The notes under the pieces are model-generated. The model made no database searches, was not told where the DNA came from, and saw nothing but the letters and a program-made list of their open reading frames with translations. A stretch of DNA of 33,646 nt from NCBI GenBank assembly GCA_013911835.1, contig JACESM010000009.1, positions 1 to 33,646 of the forward strand, read 5' to 3'. Source of the DNA: Porphyrobacter sp. (GTDB lineage Bacteria; Pseudomonadota; Alphaproteobacteria; Sphingomonadales; Sphingomonadaceae). This document shows, one piece after another, positions 15,144 to 22,689 of this stretch. Numbering within the stretch: position 1 is the first letter of the stretch; the number at the start of each line of letters is the position of its first letter. The position numbers were made by a program, and so were the translations under genes.

Positions 15144-16289
15144 ATGCGCATCTTGCACACCAGCGACTGGCATCTGGGCCGACAGTTCCATGGCCTGCCC
15201 CTCGATGATGACCACGAGCACATCCTCGTTCAGATCCTCGCGATGATCGATGACGAGCGCCCCGACGTCTTGATTATTGCCGGCGACATCTTCGACCGGG
15301 CAAACCCGCCCCAAAGCGCGATCACCCGCCTGTCGCAGTTCCTCACAACCGTGCGGGCAGCATCCGATGCAGCCATCGTTATGATCGCAGGCAACCACGA
15401 TTCCGCTGCGCAGATCGGTGCAATGGGAGTTCTTGCAGATGGCGGCGCAGCGATTGTGCGCGGACCACTGGATGAAGATGAGCGGCCCCTCGTGATGTCC
15501 GATGCCGATGGACCGGTGGCCATTTCCGCCCTGCCCTTTGCCTTCGAATATGCCGCGCGTCTGTGTTTCGAAGACGACGCAATCGCCTGCCCTGCGGACG
15601 TCATCCGGGCCCAGCTTGCCAGCGCTCGCAAGCACGTGGCCGAGGGAATGCGTTGGGTTGTGGTCGCACACGCCTTTGTCGACGGCGCGGCCACCAGCGA
15701 AAGCGAGCGCCCCTTGACGCGCATGGTCGGCGGGATTGAGACCGTGTCGGCGGCGGCCTTCCAGGGCGCGCACTATGTGGCCCTAGGGCACCTTCACCGC
15801 CCGCAACCGGTCGGACAGGATCACATCCGTTATTCCGGCGCGCCTATGGCATTCGGCTTCGATGAGGAGGGGCAGCAGAAGTCAGTCAGCCTGATCGATC
15901 TTGCAGCCGACGGCTCTGCCACGGTGACCGAAGTGCCGCTACGGCCGCTGCGTCAGGTCAGAACGATTCGGGGCAAACTGCTTGAGCTTCTTGCTGCCAG
16001 CGAAATCTCCAACGATATCGTTCGCGTCGTTCTGACTGACGAAACGCCGCAGATTGATCCCATGAAGAGGATCCGGGCCGTGTACCCCAATGCGGTCCAG
16101 CTCGCCTACGAACGCAGCGAGCGGCCCGTCGCGCAGCGCCTCGAGGAACAGCGCGCGGCGATCGATGACCCACATGCCCTCTCTTCCACGTTCCTCGACT
16201 TCGTCCGCGGCGAGCCGCTGACCGAGGCAGAAGGACAGATTGTCGCCTCCGCAATTCGAGCGTTCGAGACGACGGAGGAAGGCCAATGA
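15144..16289 (+). CDS. sbcD: SbcD / Mre11-like exonuclease subunit
   Basis: A 381-residue metallophosphoesterase-type nuclease, the nuclease half of SbcCD, which cleaves hairpins and processes double-strand breaks. All metal motifs are present: DWHLGRQF (about 7-14), VLIIAGDIFDR, MIAGNHDSAAQ, VVAHAFVDG and YVALGHLHRPQ. Length is normal. It begins at ATG 15144 behind the promoter-palindrome at 15084-15119, and its TGA overlaps the ATG of an sbcC stub (ATGA). Its ATPase partner SbcC is broken here after about 36 codons, so this SbcD either works with an SbcC encoded elsewhere or is a leftover. Confidence 0.9.
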   Translation: MRILHTSDWHLGRQFHGLPLDDDHEHILVQILAMIDDERPDVLIIAGDIFDRANPPQSAITRLSQFLTTVRAASDAAIVMIAGNHDSAAQIGAMGVLADGGAAIVRGPLDEDERPLVMSDADGPVAISALPFAFEYAARLCFEDDAIACPADVIRAQLASARKHVAEGMRWVVVAHAFVDGAATSESERPLTRMVGGIETVSAAAFQGAHYVALGHLHRPQPVGQDHIRYSGAPMAFGFDEEGQQKSVSLIDLAADGSATVTEVPLRPLRQVRTIRGKLLELLAASEISNDIVRVVLTDETPQIDPMKRIRAVYPNAVQLAYERSERPVAQRLEEQRAAIDDPHALSSTFLDFVRGEPLTEAEGQIVASAIRAFETTEEGQ

Positions 16290-16405
16290 GGCCGATCAAG
16301 CTGACCCTGAGCGCTTTCGGTCCTTATGGGGGGACTGAGACCGTCGATTTTCGCGAGGCAACGGATGCCGGCCTCTTCGGGATCTACGGCCCTAGGGCTT
16401 GCGGC
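16286..16405 (+). pseudogene. sbcC: sbcC, 5' stub only, disrupted by integrase DNA
   Basis: The first 36 codons (MRPIKLTLSAFGPYGGTETV, then DFREATDAGLFGIYGP) are the conserved N-terminus of the SbcC ATPase. SbcC should continue with the Walker A TGAGKS; instead the frame runs on as RACG and into a tyrosine integrase. The break is therefore at about 16391-16398, inside a 10-bp palindrome, GCCCTAGGGC (16389-16398). No other part of sbcC is present in the window. The stub overlaps the sbcD stop, so the original sbcD-sbcC operon is clear. Confidence 0.8.
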
Positions 16406-17647
16406 ATGACCCGGATTTCCCTTGCTCGCATCATCGCGGATGAGCTCGCGACCCTACGCCGCTTCGATCCGGGCAGACGTCCGAGCGGCAAAGCGCGCCG
16501 GGTGGAATGGTCGGTGAAGCTGCCCGGCTTCGGCATTCGCTATTACGGCTCGGGGCGCAGCACCTACATCGTCCAGTCGCGGATGAATGGCGTGACCCGG
16601 ACGATCACCCTGGGCAATGCCAATGTCCTCAGCAAGAGCCAGGCGCTGAACTGTGCTCAGCGCATCCTGCTGCGTGCGCAGGTCGGCGAGGACCCGGCAA
16701 CCAGACGCAAGGAGGTTCGCAAGGTTCCGACCTATGACGACTTCCTGGCGATATACTGGAAGCAGGCGGCGGCCAAGTGGAAGCCGAGCACGTGCTACAC
16801 CCACGCTTGCTATCGCCGGCTTCATCTCGACCAAGCCTTCTCTGGCATGTTCATCGACGAGATCGAGCAGTCGCATGTGCTGACCTGGTTCAACAAGGTC
16901 TCGGTCAATGGCGGTCCTGGTGCAGGCAACCGCTGCTTTGAAATTCTGCGCTCGATGTTCAACCATGCCGAGCGCTGGGGAATGCGGCCCGAGGGCAGCA
17001 ATCCGTGCACCTACATCCGGCCCAACAAGCGCCGCAAATGCGAGCGCTTCCTGTCCAATCAGGAGATCGCCCGTTTGGGCGAAGTGCTGCACCGCAAGCT
17101 TCGCACCCACCCGCTTCACAGCACGATCGTTCAACTGCTGTTGCTGACCGGGTGCCGCGTCTCCGAGATCAAGGACCTGACCTGGAGCGAGGTGAAGGGC
17201 GGGCGCCTGCTCCTTCACGACAGCAAGACCGGCCCGCGCACCGTCTGGCTCGGCGACGAGGCGCAGATGCTGCTCGCGTCGCTTGAACGGCGCGGCAGTT
17301 CGGACCGCGTGTTCTGGAACAAGCAGACCCGGCGTCCTGTCGCCGAAATGCACGGATTTTGGGCGGAAGTAAGGACCGAAGCCAATCTGCCGGGGGTACG
17401 ACTGCACGACCTGCGTCACAGCTTTGCCAGCCATGCCGCCGCGCGGTCCGAAACCTTGCCTATGATCGGCAAGCTGCTGGGCCACTCCCGGCTGCAAACC
17501 ACGTCGCGCTACGCACACCTAGACGACGGGCGAGTATTGGAAGCGGCTGAACGGATCGGTGCGCTCATCGCTGATGCCATGGGCGAGCGTCGTTCATTGA
17601 ACCATAATACTATGTGTGATATCGGAGTAGTGATCCATGACCGGTAA
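16406..17647 (+). CDS. Tyrosine-type site-specific recombinase/integrase
   Basis: A phage-type integrase of 413 residues from ATG 16406, read in frame with the sbcC stub (453 residues together). The catalytic set is complete: the arginine in LLLTGCRVSEIKDLTW, the HxxR in LHDLRHSFASHAA, and GHSRLQTTSRYAHL with the second histidine and the nucleophilic tyrosine. Residues about 110-210 form the SAM-like core-binding domain (YDDFLAIYWKQAAAKWKPS ...). The N-terminal part (GKARRVEWSVKLPGFGIRYY) is an arm-binding-like region. AGGG at 16394-16397 can serve as ribosome-binding site. The family is common on sphingomonad genomic islands; here it probably belonged to an element that entered sbcC. Confidence 0.85.
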   Translation: MTRISLARIIADELATLRRFDPGRRPSGKARRVEWSVKLPGFGIRYYGSGRSTYIVQSRMNGVTRTITLGNANVLSKSQALNCAQRILLRAQVGEDPATRRKEVRKVPTYDDFLAIYWKQAAAKWKPSTCYTHACYRRLHLDQAFSGMFIDEIEQSHVLTWFNKVSVNGGPGAGNRCFEILRSMFNHAERWGMRPEGSNPCTYIRPNKRRKCERFLSNQEIARLGEVLHRKLRTHPLHSTIVQLLLLTGCRVSEIKDLTWSEVKGGRLLLHDSKTGPRTVWLGDEAQMLLASLERRGSSDRVFWNKQTRRPVAEMHGFWAEVRTEANLPGVRLHDLRHSFASHAAARSETLPMIGKLLGHSRLQTTSRYAHLDDGRVLEAAERIGALIADAMGERRSLNHNTMCDIGVVIHDR

Positions 17648-17831
17648 GCCGCGAACTCGCATCCACAAGAGCCGCTGGTTCGCGAAGTTCGCTAGCCGGG
17701 AGGAGATCAGTGACGCGACGCTTGTTGCAGCCATTGATCAGGCCAATCGCGTCCTGATCGCTGCCAATCTTGGCGGCGGCCTGATCAAGCAGCGCTTCCC
17801 GCGTGAAGGCAGAGGCAAGTCCGGCGATTAG
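17637..17831 (+). pseudogene. RelE/ParE-type toxin, truncated after the N-terminal half
   Basis: Sixty-four residues: TRIHKSRWFAKFASREEISD, ATLVAAIDQANRVLIAANLG, GGLIKQRFPREGRGKSGD. This is the first half of the phage-type RelE toxin family (PF06296), which continues with 'GYRTLIAY...GFAK' strands after GRGKSG. Here a TAG follows directly and the DNA after it shows no continuation in any frame. The start overlaps the integrase 3' end, an arrangement seen for integrase-linked toxins. No antitoxin gene follows. The break marks the left edge of the TetR-P450 segment. Confidence 0.65.
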
Positions 17832-17909
17832 CATCTGGCGGGGCTGGCTGCCGTGCCGAACGCTCTAGCCGTGGAGCAGATTCCTGTCAGGATGTACCGG
17901 CAGTTCCAT

Positions 17910-18539
17910 TCACGGATTGCCTGAACATTTCCCGATAGCTGGCCGCTCAACCAAGGCCGAAAAGATCTTTCCGATCTCGCTGGCCAAGTCCTGCGGCGGC
18001 GTTTCATCAATGCCGTCGATCAGCCAGCCGACAATTCGCCACATCAGGCCACCATGGACGACCTTGGCGATTTCGATCGGCGAAACCCCGCTGGTCCGTG
18101 CCGCATCCGAAAACAGCCCCGAATCCATTCGATCGAGCAAGAGGTCCACGATCCTGGCATAAAGATCGGGCGATCCGGCGAATTCCAGCACCGATTTGTA
18201 GAAACGCCTGTTCTCCGCCAGGTGCGTCAACGGGGCGGCGATGGTTCGAGCAAGAGTATCTGAAATTGCATCGCCAGATCCTTCCTGGGCCGATCCGGTT
18301 CCCGGCAAGACGGGAGTAGCGGCACTCAGCCGGGCCAGCGCGACCTTCGCGGCCAGATCCCGCACATCGCGTGCATGCTGGTAGAACGTCGGCCGACTGA
18401 TCTGGGCGCAACGCGCCAGCTGGGTCACGGTTACATCTGCCAGCACATGACTATGCGACAGGAACACGAACGCCCGCTCCAGTGCGTCCCAGCTCCGTGT
18501 CTGGCGCGGATCTTTCAAGATAGCGGATTTCGTCATCAT
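17910..18539 (-). CDS. TetR/AcrR-family repressor, divergent from the P450 gene
   Basis: A 209-residue regulator. The N-terminal HTH covers SWDALERAFVFLSHSHVLADVTVTQLARCAQISRPTFYQHARDVRDL, with the TetR recognition helix at ISRPTFYQHA. The remainder is the helical ligand-binding domain. ATG 18539 or the next codon may be used. The gene is divergent from a CYP102-like P450, the same arrangement as the BM3R1 repressor and P450-BM3 in Bacillus megaterium, where fatty-acid-like inducers release the repressor. A 12-bp palindrome in the shared 66-bp intergenic region is its likely operator. Confidence 0.82.
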   Translation of the reverse strand: MMTKSAILKDPRQTRSWDALERAFVFLSHSHVLADVTVTQLARCAQISRPTFYQHARDVRDLAAKVALARLSAATPVLPGTGSAQEGSGDAISDTLARTIAAPLTHLAENRRFYKSVLEFAGSPDLYARIVDLLLDRMDSGLFSDAARTSGVSPIEIAKVVHGGLMWRIVGWLIDGIDETPPQDLASEIGKIFSALVERPAIGKCSGNP

Positions 18540-18563
18540 GCTTGCGCGTCCTTGCGGATTAAC

Positions 18564-18575
18564 TTACACTTGTAA
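18564..18575. promoter_or_regulatory. TetR operator candidate between tetR and the P450 gene
   Basis: TTACACTTGTAA (18564-18575) has perfect TTACA/TGTAA arms around CT. It lies centrally in the divergent 66-bp intergenic region, so one repressor could control both directions. TAAAGT just right of the centre (18573-18578) could be the -10 box for the P450 gene; a -35 is not convincing. GAGGAA before the GTG at 18606 is a good ribosome-binding site. Confidence 0.55.
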
Positions 18576-18605
18576 AGTATGCTGGCCGTCGATTGAGGAA
18601 AGCTG

Positions 18606-21600
18606 GTGAAAAGTTCAAACACAGTGCCGCAGCCGCCCCTTCGCCCGGTCATCGGCAATGCCGACCGAATGGACCGCTCCGCACCGGTCCAGAGCCTGAT
18701 GAAGCTTGCATCCGAATATGGGCCGTTCTTCAAGTTGACCCTTCCGGGCCGAGAATTCTATGTCGCCAGTTCCCACGCTTTCGCCGCCGAGTTGTGCGAC
18801 GACAGCCGCTTTGCCAAACGCGTCCATGTGCCGCTTCGCGAGATTCGCGCCTTTGCCGGGGACGGATTGTTCACCGCGTATAACGATGAGCCCAATTGGG
18901 CGCTGGCGCATACGATCCTCATGCCGGCCTTCGGTCCTCTGGGGGTTCGGGCGATGTTTGAAGACATGGTCGATATCGCCGACCAGATGTTCGCGCGGTG
19001 GGCCCGGTTCGGGCCGGATGCGGTAATCGATGTCGCCGACAACATGACCCGGCTGACGCTAGATACGATCGCACTCACCGCGTTCAATTATCGCTTCAAC
19101 AGCTTTTATCGCGAGGACATGCACCCCTTCGTCGATGCGATGGTCGGTGCCTTGGCCGAAAGCGGAGCGCGAGCCCGCCGGTTCAAGCCAGTGACCGACG
19201 TCATGCTGCTCAGCAATCGCAGGTATCGGTCGGATATCGACATCATGCAACAGGTGGCGCGCGACCTCATCGCGCGGCGCAAGGCGAGCCCCACTGCCGG
19301 TTCCGAAACCGATCTCCTCGGCCGCATGCTCAACGGGCGCGATCCGCGCACCGGAGAGGGTCTTTCGGACAAAAATATCGTCCACCAGATGATCACCTTC
19401 CTGATCGCCGGGCACGAAACCACATCGGGCTTGCTGTCTTTCGTGACCTATTTCCTGCTCAAGAACCCCGCCGTCCTCGCAGAGGCCCGCAGGCAGGTGG
19501 ATGCCGTCGTCGGAACGGGTCTCCCGACATTGGGCCACCTGGCCGAACTGCGCTATCTCGAGCAGATCCTGATGGAAACGCTGCGTCTCTGGCCGACTGC
19601 GCCGCTGTTCGGCCGCTATCCGTTCGAAGACGCCGTGGTTGGCGGCAAATACAGGCTCACGCCCGATGACACGGTGCTTGTCCTTTTGCCTGAGGTGCAG
19701 CGCGACCCGGCCGTCTGGGGGGCGGACGCGGGAGCGTTTCGGCCGGAACGGCATACCCCCGAAAATGCAGAGCGATTGCCCGAGCATGCGTGGAAGCCGT
19801 TTGGCACCGGCGCGCGGGCCTGCATCGGCCGCCCCTTTGCCATGCAGGAGGCGCACCTGGTTCTGACCATGATGCTGCAACGGTTCGAATTTGCTTTCGA
19901 GGATCCGAGCTACACTCTGAAAGTACACGAAACGCTTACCCTGAAGCCCGAAAATCTCAGGATTCGGGCCTGGCTTCGCGGTGAGGCGAAGGCCGCTGCC
20001 GCAAGCCCTGCCGGTGCGAACTCCGCAGATCATGCTCCCTCCTTCGAGATGGCGAGCCGAGACCACGTCGACTTGTCGCCCGACGCCCCGAAGATCCACG
20101 TGCTGTACGGGTCGAACACTGGTTCGGCGGAGGCATTCGCGAACCGGCTCTTCGCGCAGGCGGCGGGGCGCGGTTTTGCCGCAACGCTTGGCGCGCTGGA
20201 CGAGTTTGTGGGCAATGTGCCTGCCGCCGGAACGATCGTCGTCGTCACGGCGTCCTACGAGGGGCAGCCGCCCGATAATGCGGTCCAGTTCGTTCCGTTT
20301 ATCGAAACGTTAGACCCTGGCAGCCTGGCGGGCCGCGAATTTGCCATCTTCGGCTGCGGCAACCGGCAATGGGCCCGGACATGGCAGGCCATACCCAGGC
20401 GCATCGAGGCTGCGCTCGTTGCCGCTGGTGGACAGGAACTGCTACCTCGCGGCGAGGGCGATTCCGGCGGTGATTTCTTCGGTGCCTTCGACGCATGGGC
20501 CGAACAGTTCTGGGCTGCGTTAGCCGACAGCCACGGAATGGAAGGTGCCACTGCCAATGCGGCGCGCGGACTCAAGCTCGAATGGTTGCCCGACGAGCGT
20601 CTTGCGCTGCTCAGGATTGGCGATCTTGCGCCCGGGAAGGTGGTGGAGAACCGGGAGTTGACCGCCACCGGCGCAGCAAATGCCCGGTCGAAACGCCATA
20701 TCGAATTCGAACTGCCGGCAAACCAGACCTACGAGACGGGAGACTACCTCGCCGTTCTCGCGGTCAATCCGCCGGAACGGGTCGCCAAAGCCCTCCGACT
20801 TTTCGGTCTTTCCGGTGGTCGGGCGGTCGTCCTGCATGCCCCTCACCAAGAAGCCGCGGGTTTGCCGACCGGACGGCCGGTACGCTGCGACGAAATCCTG
20901 TCGAGTTATGTCGAACTCGGTCAGCCGGCGACACGTCAGCAGGTCGCACGTCTGGTGCAGGTGGCAACCGAAAGCGCGGATGTCGAGGCGCTCATCGCGC
21001 TGTCGGACCAGGATTACGAGAGCGAGGTGCTGGGTAAGCGACAAGCCATCGTCGATCTGCTCCACGCCCATCCTTCGGTGCAGCTGGAGTTCGCCGAATT
21101 CCTGTCGATGCTGCCGCCGATGCGCGCGCGGCAATATTCGATTTCGTCATCACCCTTGTGGCGCGAAGATCATGTAACCCTGACCGTTTCGGTCCTTGAT
21201 GAACCTTCGCTCGCCGGAACGGATCGGCATCGCGGCGTTGCGTCGAGCTACCTGGCGGCGCTCCTTCCCGGCGAGGAAGCTCTCATCGCCGTCCGACCGT
21301 CGCAGGCCCGCTTCCGCCCGCCTGCGGATCCGGCCACACCCATGATCCTGATTTGCGCTGGATCGGGCATAGCCCCGTTCCGCGGCTTCCTGCAGGAACG
21401 GGCCGAAATTCTGGCCAGTGGCCAGCCGGTGGGCCGGTCGCTGCTGTACTTCGGGACCAATGACCCCGACGTCGATTACCTCTACCGGGTAGAGCTTGAG
21501 GGCTGGGAACAGCAAGGCATCGTCAGCTTGCGGCCGGTCTTCACCTTAAAGCCCGAGAACGGTCAGCGCTTCGTTCAGGACCGCCTCTGGGCCGAGCGGA

Positions 21601-21797
21601 GCGAAGTCAAACAGGTCTTTCGCGATGGTGCAATCGTGTTCGTGTGCGGGGATGGCCTTCGCATGGCACCCGCGGTTCGCCAGACGCTGATCGACATCTA
21701 TCGCGAAGAGACCGGCGATACCGAAGGCGCGGCGGAAGCCTGGGCCGACGCGATGGAACGCGATCATGGCCGCTACGTCGCAGACGTCTTCGCATAG
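18606..21797 (+). CDS. Self-sufficient cytochrome P450 / NADPH-P450 reductase fusion (CYP102, P450-BM3 type)
   Basis: A 1063-residue fusion, about the size of P450-BM3 (1048). The heme domain (about 1-460) has the oxygen-activating I-helix AGHETTS (268-274), ExxR at 324-327 (ETLR) and the heme loop FGTGARACIG (399-408) with Cys406. Arg49 in LPGREF and Phe89 in DGLFTAY correspond to the substrate-contact residues Arg47 and Phe87 of BM3. The FMN domain starts about 497 (IHVLYGSNTGSAEAFANRL). The FAD/NADPH part includes ARQYSISSSP, HRGVASSYLAALL, CAGSGIAPFRGFLQERA and a C-terminal GRYVADVFA. Expected reaction: NADPH-dependent subterminal hydroxylation of fatty acids. Start GTG 18606 behind GAGGAA. 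Confidence 0.93.
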   Translation: MKSSNTVPQPPLRPVIGNADRMDRSAPVQSLMKLASEYGPFFKLTLPGREFYVASSHAFAAELCDDSRFAKRVHVPLREIRAFAGDGLFTAYNDEPNWALAHTILMPAFGPLGVRAMFEDMVDIADQMFARWARFGPDAVIDVADNMTRLTLDTIALTAFNYRFNSFYREDMHPFVDAMVGALAESGARARRFKPVTDVMLLSNRRYRSDIDIMQQVARDLIARRKASPTAGSETDLLGRMLNGRDPRTGEGLSDKNIVHQMITFLIAGHETTSGLLSFVTYFLLKNPAVLAEARRQVDAVVGTGLPTLGHLAELRYLEQILMETLRLWPTAPLFGRYPFEDAVVGGKYRLTPDDTVLVLLPEVQRDPAVWGADAGAFRPERHTPENAERLPEHAWKPFGTGARACIGRPFAMQEAHLVLTMMLQRFEFAFEDPSYTLKVHETLTLKPENLRIRAWLRGEAKAAAASPAGANSADHAPSFEMASRDHVDLSPDAPKIHVLYGSNTGSAEAFANRLFAQAAGRGFAATLGALDEFVGNVPAAGTIVVVTASYEGQPPDNAVQFVPFIETLDPGSLAGREFAIFGCGNRQWARTWQAIPRRIEAALVAAGGQELLPRGEGDSGGDFFGAFDAWAEQFWAALADSHGMEGATANAARGLKLEWLPDERLALLRIGDLAPGKVVENRELTATGAANARSKRHIEFELPANQTYETGDYLAVLAVNPPERVAKALRLFGLSGGRAVVLHAPHQEAAGLPTGRPVRCDEILSSYVELGQPATRQQVARLVQVATESADVEALIALSDQDYESEVLGKRQAIVDLLHAHPSVQLEFAEFLSMLPPMRARQYSISSSPLWREDHVTLTVSVLDEPSLAGTDRHRGVASSYLAALLPGEEALIAVRPSQARFRPPADPATPMILICAGSGIAPFRGFLQERAEILASGQPVGRSLLYFGTNDPDVDYLYRVELEGWEQQGIVSLRPVFTLKPENGQRFVQDRLWAERSEVKQVFRDGAIVFVCGDGLRMAPAVRQTLIDIYREETGDTEGAAEAWADAMERDHGRYVADVFA

Positions 21798-22002
21798 CAA
21801 TGCGGCCGCGATTCCGAAACGCAGTGGCCTGACGCCAACCGCGATTGTGGTCGCGACTTTGTCGATGGCGACAATGGCGGGCGCGATTCTTGCCTGGCGA
21901 ATGTTGAGCGCCGAGTGGCAATGGGATGATGACGAAAACGATGACTGGGACGGCGAGCTAAACCGCTGGGATCTTGAGGATCAGTCGGCTTCCTCTAAAT
22001 GA
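21766..22002 (+). CDS. Small predicted membrane protein overlapping the P450 3' end
   Basis: A 78-residue frame. Residues about 23-46 (TPTAIVVATLSMATMAGAILAWRM) look like one membrane helix. The C-terminus is very acidic (WQWDDDENDDWDGELNRWDLED). It starts at ATG 21766, 32 bases inside the P450 gene in another frame. I do not recognise a family. The hydrophobic segment followed by an acidic tail looks more like a real protein than a shadow frame, but the evidence is thin. Confidence 0.35.
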   Translation: MAATSQTSSHSNAAAIPKRSGLTPTAIVVATLSMATMAGAILAWRMLSAEWQWDDDENDDWDGELNRWDLEDQSASSK

Positions 22003-22264
22003 AGCTCGTTCTGTTCGACCCCGCGCCGATCGATGACAGTCGAAACCGATTGGGCTGCGTGGACAGTTTCAGGCGAGCGCGGCCGAAAAACCGACAGCTT
22101 CAAGTCTGATCTCCTCGATCGCCAGGACAGGCTCGTCCGACACCTTCCGGCTTGCCACCTTGATGGCAGCCCATTCGGCATCAGCCAAGGATTGATTCCA
22201 GCCCTCTTCCAGTTCGGCCTCGCCTGACCATGCCAGCAGGTAGCCGCGCAGGCGTACCACCTGC
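22003..22264. other. Scar region with a protein-like fragment on the minus strand
   Basis: No intact gene is visible. On the minus strand about 22257-22069 reads LRGYLLAWSGEAELEEGWNQ, then SLADAEWAAIKVASRKVSDE, which looks like genuine protein but has no start of its own and no family I recognise. It ends in a TGA, and a neighbouring frame continues plausibly (ETVHAAQSVSTVIDRRG), so it may be a frameshifted remnant. Its upstream end coincides with the point where ssb homology begins on the other strand, marking a recombination joint at about 22255-22265. Confidence 0.4.
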
Positions 22265-22468
22265 TTCAACGGCGTCGGCAAGTACGTCGCCGAGCACGTC
22301 ACCAAGGGCGCGATGGTCATGGTCACCGGCCGCATCCACTACTCGCGCTGGACCGACAACGAAAGCCAGACCCGTTACGGCTGCGAGATCATTGTCGACC
22401 AGGTCGACTCTCTCGCCAAGGCCAAAGAGGCGAGCAAGGAAGAACCCAAGAAGCGGCGCGCGAAGTAG
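22265..22468 (+). pseudogene. ssb: ssb (single-stranded DNA-binding protein), N-terminally truncated remnant
   Basis: The frame from 22265 reads FNGVGKYVAEHVTKGAMVMV, then TGRIHYSRWTDNESQTRYGC, EIIVDQVDSLAKAKEASKEE, ending at TAG 22466-22468. This is the second half of a plasmid- or element-type SSB: the OB-fold strands around 'KGAxVxVxGRIHYxxWTDxxGxxRYGCEI'. The first half (the WFxVxxF strands) is missing and no start exists; the upstream codons (PRRRTTC) are unrelated and preceded by a stop. A terminator hairpin follows. It is the 3' scar of a backbone-type gene removed by recombination. Confidence 0.75.
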
Positions 22469-22495
22469 CAGCGCCGCCCCATAGAGACCCGAAAG

Positions 22496-22529
22496 AACCC
22501 CGCTCTGGCGAACGGCCAGGGCGGGGTTT
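22496..22529. terminator. Strong intrinsic-terminator hairpin after the ssb remnant
   Basis: AACCCCGC (22496-22503) and CTGGC (22505-22509) pair with GCCAG (22515-22519) and GCGGGGTT (22521-22528), with a single T/G pair between the two parts and a short loop. The plus side is followed by only one more T. It lies 28 bases after the ssb stop and would end that transcript; facing the other way it could also insulate the minus-strand Gabija genes. Confidence 0.65.
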
Positions 22530-22689
22530 GCGCGTGCTCGTTCGGCATTCCGAAGCCAATTTCCGGCCACGATATTGAGACCTCGGGCCAGCGCAAGGTC
22601 GAGCTTCCAAAATGGCTATTTGCTTCCGTAGCGCGGAACATCCACAACTTCCGCTTGACGCTTTCGCTTCCCCTCAGGCGCCAGATCGG

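Noticed and set aside
16454..17518. Long minus-strand frame (354 aa) opposite the integrase
   Set aside because: It mirrors the codon positions of the integrase, is arginine/alanine/glycine-rich and resembles no family. The plus strand encodes all integrase motifs.
19059..20099. Long minus-strand frame (346 aa) opposite the P450 heme domain
   Set aside because: It is an antisense shadow of a GC-rich gene whose plus-strand motifs are unmistakable.
22181..22570. Minus-strand 129-aa frame over the ssb remnant and terminator
   Set aside because: It runs through a strong terminator hairpin and antisense to the ssb remnant, with no family resemblance.
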